This document shows positions 38,342-48,539 of a DNA stretch of 64,000 nt, in pieces (within the stretch, counting starts at the first letter, position 1; each line of letters starts with the position of its first letter). The DNA is taken from NCBI GenBank assembly GCA_021234155.1, contig JAJEKV010000014.1, positions 20,415,513 to 20,479,512 on the forward strand. The letters run 5' to 3'. A model generated the notes under the pieces. The model ran no database searches. It was not told the origin of the DNA and saw only the letters and a program-made list of their open reading frames with translations. The stretch is from Isoetes taiwanensis. Lineage: Eukaryota > Streptophyta > Lycopodiopsida > Isoetales > Isoetaceae. A program made the translations under genes and the position numbers.

Positions 38342-39830
38342 TATTCCGGAATAAGAAGTCGTGCTAAAGTTTTTTTTGGCTTTTTCGTGTTTGGTTTTAC
38401 TTGTCCACAAAGTGACGTACAATTTTCCTGAACAGATATGGGGACTCCAGAATGAAATATTTACCGCGTTCGAACGCGGGGAGTTGAAGAGCAAAGGCAA
38501 GGAGACAGCTAAGAAGAAAACCTCCGACGTGCCAAAGAAAGAAATGACAATTATCGTTTGGAAGAAAATGCAGGCTTTTCCGACACCGAGCTACTAGAAC
38601 GACTGCTTCAGAAGGTTGTCGACAAGGAGTTTACTCTTGGATTGCATAAGTAAGTTCTCCGTCAAGATTAACTATTTAGCTGTTGTAGATCTAGTAGCAG
38701 CGGTGTATTCTGGAATACATTATGTTGTGCTGTTGTGTAAACTTTATATTCCGGAATACACATGCTTTATTGTAGTCCAGCAATGTCATGTTCTTTACTA
38801 ATTTATATTCCAGAATACGCATTCGTGTCTTCGAACAAACACTTCGTGTCTTCCAGAATTTGTATTTCAGAACAAACACTCACTCACACGACAAAACAAA
38901 ACAGTATTCCGGAATACACAATCATTTCCTTGAAGCAACACATTTCTTTTCAAGATAGCAACTCCGGGGAGCGGTTGTGTATTCCGAAATACAACTTGCT
39001 TTACTGTGAAATGTTTTTCTTGTGTCTTGTTGTGTTTTTCTTGTTTCCTAACACAGTATTTTCTTATTTTCTTGCAGCCAGAAGAACGTCATAACATGTC
39101 AAACATGTTTGATGGAATAGTTGAACGTGGAGACCTGGGACACATGCAAGGAGCTCTACCCTATTGCCACCTCCGACGAGCGCATTGTACAATATGCTCC
39201 AAATTTTGAGGGCTGGGTAAGTTTGCTCGTATTATTTCCTCTCAAGTTGCGATGTGTTAACGATTGTAGTTTTTCTTCCTCTTACAGAGCAAGAAAAAAA
39301 AACAAAGATCTTCCCGAGGGCTTCATGCACTTGGTTAGAACAGCACGGGAAGAGAGGTCGTTAGCGAAATGGAGGGCTGTCGATGCAGAACCTTCCGACT
39401 ATGAAAGATTTTGCATGTTTGATCAAAACAACCTGTTTTCAATCATTCATGGCGATTACATAAAACTGGTCGGGAGGGTGAAGCTGCAGGACTTCATGTT
39501 GGTACTTGCAGACCTACCCAACGACTTCAAGCTAAAAGATAGTCGTTATGACGACCAGCCCTTTATGTTTTCCGAGTTTAATGCATTTATTGATGGCATC
39601 AAGCAGATCACAATGGCCAAGCATTGGCATCTTGTTGTGTTCCATTCTAGCATGCAAGCTGGCCTGGTGGAATCCGCTTTTAAAAACCACTTTGGTTCCC
39701 TAGTTCAGGCAAGATATGAAAACCTGGTCTAGTAAGTCTTATTCCAGAATACAGTTGCTCTACACTTTGTTTTCTCTTTCTAGTCCTTGTTTGTGCTAAC
39801 CTCTTCAATTACATTTCGTATTCCGGAATA
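38342..39830. repeat. Palindrome copies in later introns of the ParB-methyltransferase gene
   Basis: Eight more copies of the TATTCCGGAATA core start at 38342, 38705, 38747, 38805, 38904, 38980, 39740 and 39819. One more lies at 35728, at the end of intron 1. All fall in predicted introns, none in exons. Sequence between copies is not otherwise repetitive, unlike the tandem block in intron 1. Confidence 0.85.
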
Positions 39831-40122
39831 GGAATACTTTAGTTCTAGTTTTCAAATTGTTTTCTTGTTTTTCTTTTTTGTGCTAAAGCACTTCAAATAT
39901 TTTACTAGGTATAAAACGAACATCAATTATCATGGTGGAGGACCAAGATTGCTCAGCAAGGTGGAGTATCCCCATGTTGCTTGCTGGAGTTTTGACGGGA
40001 AGAGAACCATGGAGCACTTCAACACTGCCGCCTGCCAGAATTTTTCGAATGTCTTAGAGTTTACAGCGGTCTTACAGAAACTGCAGGACCCAAGTGCACA
40101 AGGCAGAATAGTAAATCACTAT
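39287..40122 (+). other. Methyltransferase domain, catalytic half
   Basis: The exon encodes KLQDFMLVLADLPNDFKLKD, a segment in the place of catalytic motif IV of N6A/N4C DNA methyltransferases (usual form (D/N/S)PP(Y/F)), preceded by hydrophobic residues and followed by a helix and HWHLVVFHSS. The aromatic residue after LP is Asn here. In beta-class enzymes motif IV comes first and the SAM-binding motif I last; motif I is found after the LTR insertion at 51.9 kb (DAFPGSGTT). The next exon (39909-40122) likely covers the target-recognition part. An intron joins at a TAG (39730-39731 plus 39909), a further sign of decay. Confidence 0.6.
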
Positions 40123-41785
40123 TGTGACGCTCCCTGCTAAACATACGACGCCCGGCCGTACACTCGGCAGGAAATCCCCCGTCCGGCTCAACAACCGCAC
40201 ATGCCCTTCGTCTACCCCGCACTCTAAGGTGACTCTAGTGCGGGGAGGGGACACGAAGGTGTCTTGCGCGCCCTTCCCCTATGGGCTCCTATAACAGCGG
40301 AAGCGATAAACAAGTCAGAACTAGCATCAAAGCGTATAAATGCTACCTCGAAGGATAGCCATCACACATCCATAAGTGCAAAGATGATAATCATAAACCG
40401 TAAAACGTGATAGCTCCTACCCAGGCTCAGACTCGTAAGGAGGATGACTGACCGGCTAGGCCTCAAGATAGAGCAGACCGAATCGTGTCAATGGTGAGGG
40501 CTGGCATAAGACAATGGCTAGGGTTGACCACTCCATCCGCCCCTCCTGTGCATACTTTGCAGATGGGCTAAATCAGGCTCTGGCGTGACTCTAGCCTTCC
40601 GGATACGCAATCCCATGGCATCACCCATCGGGACTACTCCAGGTTGCATCTCCCTGGTCCGATGAGGCAGGAAGGGTTGCATCTCCCCTTCCCAGGGTCT
40701 AGAGGTTCCGTGGGCGGCTAGAGAATCGTGACGACACACGATTCGTACCCGACTTAACCCCCCAAAACGAGAGCCAAGCCGACACTTGCAACTCTCGAGA
40801 GGCAGGGCGACACCATTGCCCGAGGAGGTGTCGGACCCATGCTCGGCCCACACGAAGTGACCGACCATAAGTCTAGCCCACTATGGGATCCCCCGTAGCC
40901 CCCACTCGGCAGGGATCCTCCCTCCACATTCCCTCTAGCCCCGTTATGTGGTGCTGAGTCACATCATAGCCTCAATAGCCTGGTGGGCTCCTATGCACAG
41001 GCCGCAACTAATAGGAACTAAGGGATCTAATCTAGGAGCATACTACATATGGCTCTAGGTCTCTACCCCCCCTTCCCAATACAAGAGGAGCAAACATGAT
41101 CAACCATCATCACACAATCATCACATCATGAGAATAACCATAAGAACATCTTAACCTAATCATACAAATCTAACTTACAGTTAGGGTTCCTTGATTAGGG
41201 TTCAAGATGATGCATGAGGGTTCAAGATGATGCATGAGGGTTCTAGGATGGCTCTACTCTAGATACAAGATACTAACTCATCTGGAATACTAATTCCAGA
41301 TGAACTACTATGACTACTACTCTACATACCTGCTCCTGAAGCACTCCCTCCAAACCCGGGTGTCTCCATGGTCTCCGAATCGAATGCAGCTGCTCTTCTT
41401 CCAAGGACGAATCTACCCTCAGGGGGCTGTTACACCAATCTATGCCACAACAAACGATACGCGAAACGCGGTTTCGAGTGCGTGGGTGAGTCTCTGGGTG
41501 CTAGGGCTGGAAAAGAGGCCTAGGGTTAGGGTTCATGCTAATATAGGTTGGGGTCCACATAGGATGCCATGTGGCACCACTAGGATGGGGCCGTGTGGCG
41601 GTTGCCCAATAGGATAAGGCCATGTGGAAAAGGGCCTTATCCTAAGGTTATCTAAGTTAAACAATTAACTTAGATGTGCACCCCTTGCCACATTCTAAGG
41701 TATACAAGTCTATATAGGTAGACTTGTATGGTGACGGGTCCAAGAATATACGTATTCATAGCGTATATTCCCCTGGAACGTCACA
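40123..41785 (-). repeat. 3' LTR of the H3-bearing retrotransposon
   Basis: 1663 bp, with termini TGTGACG...CGTCACA on the plus strand. It has a ~21-bp tandem duplication near 41210-41240 (gggttcaagatgatgcatga twice) that the other LTR lacks. It keeps a ~66-bp stretch near 41703-41770 that the 5' LTR has lost. Confidence 0.95.
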
Positions 41786-41800
41786 TTCTCCCCCCTTAGG
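41786..41800 (-). promoter_or_regulatory. Polypurine tract of the LTR retrotransposon
   Basis: On the minus strand CCTAAGGGGGGAGAA lies directly before the 3' LTR start TGTGACG, the expected site for plus-strand DNA priming. Confidence 0.85.
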
Positions 41801-42179
41801 ACAATGCTGTCCTCAGCATTGCGCTAAGGTGACTAACCTATCTTATGCCTGCAAAACAACATAACATACACTTTAAATCAATTTAAACGGTCAACTTCCT
41901 ATTAAAAGAGTTTAATTGTCAAAATTTAGGCTATATTTGTACTTATACAAAATTATATAGCCTTAACAAGTTACTTCTTATAATAATTAGGAAATATTAC
42001 TATAAGAGTTATTAGGGTTCATAATCTAAATTATGGCTCCCCCTATCCTCTCGTAATGCGCCCCTCCTCGATGCCCGCCTCTACTTGCCTGCTACCTCCT
42101 TGAGCCGAACTACTAGCTCAAGGTTACCCTACTACCTTGCACAAGATCATGGCCCTTTCGGATTTGAGTTAAGGACCAT

Positions 42180-42520
42180 TTAAGACGATCCTATCATCGC
42201 CCATGATCAAGTGCTACCTCGTACACGATCGCCCCGATCGAGTACACCCCAGTGCATCATGCCCCCGAGGGTTTCAAGCTAGGGAACGTCTCACGATCCC
42301 ATCATCGCGCATGATCACTTGAATTTCACCATGACCCTCCTACGGCCAGGTGTGCGTACCCCGCATCGTGGCAAAGAGATCATCCGATCGATGTCCCATC
42401 ATCGCCCACCATACCTCATTCCTCACTCACATGACCCTAATGGTCATGCGCACCTCTTGGTGCGTGTGGCCTAGAGAATGCCCTAAAGGCGTATCCCATC
42501 ATCGCCCACACGATCCAAGG
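42180..42520 (-). repeat. Degenerate repeat in the 3' untranslated part of the retrotransposon
   Basis: The motif (c)ccatcatcgcccatgatca and variants occurs about five times (near 42190, 42295, 42395, 42490), next to short gene-free sequence between the integrase stop and the polypurine tract. Function unknown. Confidence 0.6.
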
Positions 42521-42589
42521 TTCTAGCACATGCACCCTACTAACTAGAATGCATGAGCCAGGCTTAAGGCTAACTAACAAACATACTAG

Positions 42590-44286
42590 CTAACCTCCTG
42601 GCAAGTCGGGGTCGACCAAGTCGGAGACGACTCGCCCATCAAACTCCTTCATAAACTCTGGGTATTGCTTCTCCAAATCTTGCTTCAATACCCATGTCGC
42701 GGCTTCCACGGGCAAGTGCTTCCACTTGACCAAATACTGGAGGAACTGAGACCTCCTCGTCTTCTTGAATGACTTATCAAGAAGTAATTCGGGCACAATT
42801 TCCACTTGCTCCTCCATCATTTCCAACAAAGTTGGAGTATCTAAGACCTCCTCAGGGTTAGGATTGTGCCTTTTTAATAAACTTACGTGGAAGACCTTGT
42901 GAACTTTAAGATGGCCCGGAAGATCCAACTTGTAGGCTTGGGGGCCCACTCTCTCCAAAATCTTGAACGGACCAGCCCATCTAGGGGCAAGCTTCTTGCA
43001 ACTCCCAATCCGAAGCTTAGCTTGCTTAACCTTGATCTTCCACCACACGCTATCGCCTACCTTAAACTCTCTTACGGTCCTGTGCCTGTCGGCCACACTC
43101 TTCTGCCGACTTCTTGCTGCTAATAAGTAACCCCTTACTTCTTCCACCAGCTGCTGCATATCTCCTAACATCTGCTGGGATACTTCAACCTTCGACACAG
43201 GATTGTGCCAAGTATCCGGGGTTAGGCACTGGTACCCGTAATTTACCATGAAAGGAGACATCTGAGATGACTCCTGCTTGGCACTATTGTAGGCAAATTC
43301 CACCAAGTGGATGTACTCATCCCACTTGGACTGCTTATTCCACACGTAGCTTCGAAGCATGTCTTCAATGATTCGATTCGTCCTCTCCGTCTGACCATCT
43401 GTTTGGGGATGATATGCCGTGCTCATGGAGAGCTTCGTCTGAATGGTGCTAAAGAGGTCCTGCCAGAAAGCACTCATAAACTTAGAATCTCTGTCAGATA
43501 TTATCTCCCGAGGCATGCCATGGAGTCTAAAAATCTCCCTTACAAATAACTTAGCAGTATCTAATGCGGTGTCCGTAGTTTTACAAGGCACAAAATGTGC
43601 CATCTTAGATAACTTGTCTACGACAACCATCAATGCATCCTTGCCTCGAAGAGTTCTAGGGAGTCTTGTAATAAAATCCATACTTATGACCTCCCACTTG
43701 GCATTTGGCACTCCCAATGGCTCTAAGGCACCTGGAATCCGAAGCTGCTCTGCTTTGATTTGCTGACACAACTGGCAATCTCGAATATATCTAGCTATCT
43801 GCCTCTTCATTCCTGGCCAGAAATAACTACTTCGAATCTTGAAATAGGTCTTCATGAAGCCCGCATGCCCTGCTATTGGGCTGTTGTGTGTGTCATGAAG
43901 AATTAGCTTCTTTACCCCTGATGATTCGGGCACACACAACTTATGTTTATGATACAACAGGTTGCCTTCCTTCTTATAATGCTTGAAGGCTTCCCGTTCT
44001 TTATCTGTTCTAGCTTCCCTCAAGAGGCTTTTTCCCATACCTCCTTGAATTCTTCATCCGATGGCAAGGTCTCCTTAATCTTCTTGCCAAACTCACTCAA
44101 AAGAGTGGAAATCGCATTACAATGCGTTCTTGTTTCAAATGGTCTCCTAGAGAGAGCATCTGCCACAACATTAAGCTTGTCGGGCTTATACACTATATCA
44201 AAATCATACTCCTCAAGAAATTCCATCCACCTCCTTTGCCTTAGGTTGAGGAGTGGCTGGGTGAAAAGGTACTGAAGGCTCTGGTG
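42590..44286 (-). pseudogene. RNase H end, integrase and chromodomain of the LTR retrotransposon
   Basis: The frame enters at the end of RNase H (HQSLQYLFTQPLLNLRQRRW; KLNVVADALSRR, 44286-44100). A shift at a five-A run (44028-44032) leads into the integrase frame (44038-42590). Integrase features in order: the HHCC zinc finger (HDTHNSPIAGHAGF through CQLC), DDE residues in SMDFITRLP, SDRDSKFMSAFWQ and AYHPQTDGQTERTNR, the GPF(K/E) region (WAGPFKILERVGPQAYKL), and a C-terminal chromodomain near 42720-42610 (LQYLVKWKHLPVEAATW). The chromodomain places it among chromoviruses, which use it to target insertion to histone-marked chromatin. Reverse transcriptase is absent and the frameshift makes it a damaged copy, although the integrase frame itself is intact. 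Confidence 0.92.
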
Positions 44287-45919
44287 CCGTCATGGCGACT
44301 TCATTGCGGTCACAGTCGATCATGGCTTTGGCTGGCTTCAAGAATTCCATTCCCACTATAAGATCATACTTTCCGATATCCATGACTTCTGCCCCCATTG
44401 GCCACTTACTTCCACTAAGGTCTATATCAAATGTGATCCTCTTCCCCTTAGTGTGACGGATGGCACCATTGGCCATGCTGACTGGCCTTGGCTTAGATTT
44501 CAATACCTTGTTCTTCATTAGGGCAGCCAACCTAGGAGATGCAAAATTGTGAGAGCTACATGTATCTATGAGGACTACATATGGATTACTATCTATGATC
44601 CCATCAGCCGCAATGACTGTCGACTGATTTTCAATATCACCTGACTCAATGTTTGCACATATATGGCACTCACCATCTATGAAATCCTGGGCCTCATGCT
44701 GGTCGTCGTCTTCATCCGCTTCTGTTGGTGAATCCCAATCCCCAAGCTCTGCCAAAGCTGCCTGCATGATGAATGGACAATCATGTGTTCGGTGCCCTGG
44801 CTGGAAGCACCTAAAACATAGCTTCTTCTCGATACATTCCTGTCTCTTCTCCTTCGGCAGACTGTCTAGAAGACGCTTTAGTGCACTGCCCCCTGATGCA
44901 TTCTGCGGCTTACGGTCCCCAAAGGCTTTACTCTGACCCTTCCCTTGCTGATGACCTCCTGATGGTGTAGCTGCTGGTTGCTTACTCTGATATTGCCCCT
45001 GGTACTGCCCTGAAGCTTTACCCCTAAAGGGCAACTGTTTCTCCGCTGGGGTTGCTGGTGCCTCCTCCAAACTTATAGCTTTATCTTCGGCTTCTGCAAC
45101 TGACCTTGGGTTGATTGCTCGAACAAGTCTTTTGATATTGCTGTTCAATCCCTCAATGTAGGTATCAACCGCTTGCCTTTCCGAGACTCCGGGAACATGA
45201 AGCCTGAGCCGCATGAATTCCTCTGTATACTTTGCTACTGATAAGGTACCCTGGTTCAACCTATAGAACTGCTGGATCTGCCTGCTAGTATGAGATCCTG
45301 GCACATAATGCTTGCGAAAGACCTTGCTGAAGGTCTTGAATCTGCAATTGTTCCTTCTCAGCTTGTTAGATTTCGCATATCCTTTCCACCAAATCCTTGC
45401 TGGTCCAATGAGGTTAGCTGTAGCAACTTTCCCTATATCTTTGTCTTTCATGCCGTAGGAGTTGCCAAATTCTTCCATTTCATCAAGCCAAGCTTCAGCT
45501 TCCATGTCTGACCTGTCTTTCCTTGAGAACTGGCCCAATTTCCTCGTCTTCCATACGTTGCTCATAGCACTATCCACCTTTTTCTGGTAATCATCTGTTT
45601 TTCTTGCCCTTTTCCTTGCTCTAGGTGTGTCGGACTGACTGTCGGAGCTAGAGCTGTCCTCACTAGAAGAGCTATCTGATGTGCTGGAGCTAGATGATGT
45701 TGGGCTCCTAGTTCTTCTTTTCCTTTTCCTGTCCTTGACATTCCCTTGATTACCTTCCCCTTCCTGCTGTGGGGCTTCGTCAACACCTTGCACATAGGGT
45801 GGAGGTGGAGGTAGAGGACCACATTCCTGTGCATTCATCAGTGGAGTTGCCCAATGGATCAACTGTTCCACCTGGTTCCTTATCTGTGTCAACCTTGCGT
45901 TGATTGCCTCCGGTGACAT
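44213..45919 (-). CDS. Gag and aspartic protease of the LTR retrotransposon
   Basis: Start chosen at ATG 45919 (MSPEAINARL); the frame stays open a little upstream, without another ATG, to a stop near 46035. Gag capsid-like region: EAWLDEMEEFGNSYGMKDKD, FRKHYVPGSHTSRQIQQFYR and LRLHVPGVSERQAVDTYIEG. A CCHC zinc knuckle follows (CFRCFQPGHRTHDC). The protease domain has VVLIDTCSSHNFASPRLAAL and the second-half motif YDLIVGMEFLKPAKAMID; the active-site triad reads DTC instead of the usual DTG. Shortly after, the sequence jumps to RNase H in another frame (near 44288), so the last ~25 residues before the stop at 44213 are not native. A Ser/Asp-rich stretch precedes the capsid. Confidence 0.88.
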   Translation of the reverse strand: MSPEAINARLTQIRNQVEQLIHWATPLMNAQECGPLPPPPPYVQGVDEAPQQEGEGNQGNVKDRKRKRRTRSPTSSSSSTSDSSSSEDSSSSDSQSDTPRARKRARKTDDYQKKVDSAMSNVWKTRKLGQFSRKDRSDMEAEAWLDEMEEFGNSYGMKDKDIGKVATANLIGPARIWWKGYAKSNKLRRNNCRFKTFSKVFRKHYVPGSHTSRQIQQFYRLNQGTLSVAKYTEEFMRLRLHVPGVSERQAVDTYIEGLNSNIKRLVRAINPRSVAEAEDKAISLEEAPATPAEKQLPFRGKASGQYQGQYQSKQPAATPSGGHQQGKGQSKAFGDRKPQNASGGSALKRLLDSLPKEKRQECIEKKLCFRCFQPGHRTHDCPFIMQAALAELGDWDSPTEADEDDDQHEAQDFIDGECHICANIESGDIENQSTVIAADGIIDSNPYVVLIDTCSSHNFASPRLAALMKNKVLKSKPRPVSMANGAIRHTKGKRITFDIDLSGSKWPMGAEVMDIGKYDLIVGMEFLKPAKAMIDCDRNEVAMTAPEPSVPFHPATPQPKAKEVDGIS

Positions 45920-46234
45920 GTCCTGCTCGATGTCTTGTTGTTCTCTCCCGAACAAGTTCCTTGGTACCCGATTGTGTTGTCGGCGCTGGTTTTGGGATCC
46001 TGCACCTGAGTTCCTTGCTGCAAGGATTGATCATCAATACTTGTTATTTAGATTACACATTAATCAAACTTATTTATTTTGAATATTGTTAGGTGCAAAA
46101 GAAATCATATGAAAATTCCATTTAGAAGTCAAGATCATAGTAAGACATTAATTAATACGTATATAGAAGTACATGATAATGACTAAAGAGAATATTTTCC
46201 AATACAATTACTTAATTAACAAATCAAATTTTCG

Positions 46235-47758
46235 TCATCGGTGCCCCCTCATAGACTTGAAGAAGTTCTTGACATTCTTCAATCCTATGCCCTTGCCAAC
46301 GTTCTGCAGGATTCTTGCCGCCGATCCTCCTTCTAATGCTCTTGCCATTTGTGGTGCCGGAAGTTCTGGTGCGGTTGCCACCACTACTGACAAGTGTGCA
46401 TCCCTGAGGTGGCCCCTTGCGAAGTCGAGAGAATGGAGGACTACGGATCTCTTGAAGAGGATAACATGATCTACTGCATGATCTATTCTGGCATGTTGTC
46501 CAAAGCCTGAGAGTGCTATGAGGAGCGCCACGGACTCTTCCCCTCTTGGGCTGAACTCCTTGTGTAAAACTATCATCTGCCTTTGGCTAAGGACCGGAAG
46601 ATAGTACCTGCGTGATTTATCCCTGCCTGGGCCCGCGGTTCCCGTACCTCTCCTCTGAGCTGCTTCGCCGAAAACATCTAATGCGAAGAGATCTTCGTGG
46701 TCCCTCCACATTGTTGTTGCGTTCTCCAAGTTGATGCTGCTAGATGCTTCGCGCATGCTCCTAGAGCGCACTGGTCGGCTTGAGCTTGGGCCTCTTCCCG
46801 GCTTGTACAACCTGCTTTGGATCTGCTGGAATTCCTCTTCTGGGATGATGGGTTGCTGCTACTGATACATCTGCCTTATCTGTTGGTAAGCTTGAATGTC
46901 TGACATAGTTTCCCCGGCGTAGGAATGTCGCTCGGCTACTTCCCTTGGAATTTCTTGGTAATCATAGTCGATGAAGTCACTGCCCTGTTCTTGTGCAACA
47001 AGGCTTAGGAGCTCATCAATCCTAAGATCTTCTTCTTGGCAATAGGGAAGGTTGAGGATGTCGGTGGCGAATATGTACTCCTCGCCGTCGATGATCACTG
47101 GAGTCAGAGCCGTGATACCAATTGGCGGTTCGAAGTCTCGCCTTAGTACTTCCTGTTGCCGGGCTAGACGCCTCTCCATCCTTCTTGCCTCCCTCATTTC
47201 CCAACTTGGGTTCTCTTCCTCTTGCTCTTCGTAATCCTGCTCAATCTGCAACATAGGTGTTCCTGATATGGAGCCGTAGTATTCGTACTCCGTAGCCTCG
47301 ATCTCGTGAATGTCTATCTGTGTCCTCCGAGTGTCGAGAGGTGCCAAATCCAAAGGTTGAATTGACGGCTCCCCTGGTTGGTTGACTGCCTTGTACTGCA
47401 TGAACAAAGCTAAGGCTGCTTGGTCTGAGAGGTATCTATGCCTATGATGCTTACAGGTCATGTAATCTGGCATGTTTCTGGTTCTATCCCACAACCTACT
47501 CTTGCCCCTGGATCCCCCACCTATGGCTTGGGTAAGAGAGTCTAGGGAAACCCATTTCCCTCCCCTAGGTGGCAAACTAACTTCCCAGGGTAGGATCTGC
47601 TGGTCATACTGGCAGATGATGTCAGTGTAATAGGGAGTTCTAGTCAAAGTGGCATGGAGATCAAAGAGATGATCAAAAACATGGAAGGCTTCTCCAGCCG
47701 GGAATTCACGGATGTGATTGGCCTCATTATACCATCTAACAAAGCTTGATGGCGCCAT
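46235..47758 (-). CDS. Accessory ORF of unknown function in the LTR retrotransposon, one in-frame TAG
   Basis: ATG at 47758 (MAPSSFVRWYN). 299 codons lead to a TAG (46859-46861), after which the same frame stays open to 46235, 507 codons in all. I do not recognise the family. The first third is aromatic and hydrophobic (FHVFDHLFDLHATL, YYTDIICQYDQQILPWEV). The middle is rich in Glu and Arg and may form a coiled coil (YEEQEEENPSWEMREARRME, then RRLARQQEVLRRDF). After the TAG the protein is Ser/Arg-rich and ends in a basic tail (KNVKNFFKSMRGHR). The bases after the stop (TAG CAG CAA) only partly fit the TAG CAR YYA readthrough context, so a plain mutation is also possible. It sits between the H3-like ORF and gag, where chromoviruses usually have nothing. 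Confidence 0.7.
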
Positions 47759-48050
47759 TGAGCAGAGATAGCTATGAAAAATGGCTTGTGAGGATGAGTA
47801 GGGAGCTGAAAAATCGCCTGAAGTGCTGAGAGCAGTTTTGATGGGGAGAAAATGACAAATGAGGCCCCCTTTTTATAGACTAGGGATGCCTCCGGTTCCG
47901 TGCACAAGGGTTCTTGATGGGAAAAACTTTTGTTCCATGACTAAGGGTGTCCAAATGAGCTACCATGAAGTGCAAATCTAAGCAAAACAAAGCAAGAAAC
48001 ACTCATGGCAGTTTGTTGGATGAAAATTGGTCAATTTGGGCAAAAATGGG

Positions 48051-48328
48051 CGAAACCGGGTTGGTCCGCGAAAATGAGCTCTGCGTGGCGAGCGCGGACA
48101 GGGTTTGCACGGTGCAACCCGATTTCGGGTCTTTTTGGGTTCTACTGAAGATTTCAGGAAAATTAGAGATGTTAATATGACTACTTGGATGATTCTAATC
48201 TTACTAGGAATTTTTCTTGAGCAAATTAGACATGTTTTATGGTCAAAATGGCGAAACCGGGTTGCTCCGCGAAAATGAGCTCTGCGTGGCGAGCGCAGAC
48301 AGGGTTTGCGCGGTGCAACCCGATTTCA
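48051..48328. repeat. Two copies of a nested GC-rich hairpin, 201 bp apart
   Basis: Each ~77-bp copy (48051-48127 and 48252-48328) has an outer inverted repeat, CGAAACCGGGTTG with CAACCCGATTTCG, and an inner one, GTCCGCG with CGCGGAC (first copy). Both are GC-rich islands in AT-rich sequence. They lie between the end of the H3-like ORF (48540) and the start of the accessory ORF (47758). They could be 3'-end or processing signals, or protein-binding sites. They do not match the conserved histone mRNA stem-loop. Confidence 0.8.
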
Positions 48329-48539
48329 GATTTTTGCTCAGAATTTTAATTAATTTAATTAGGGTATCTTACTAATTTAATCTATTTGAACATTTCAATT
48401 AAGATGGCCAAAACTAAACTAGAATTTGAACTACTTAAGCACATCTTTATGCAAAAATCAAAGTCAATTTACAAAACAAAATTTTATATTTATAGGAGAA
48501 AATTTATCAATTACATTAATTTATACAAAATTTGTATCC

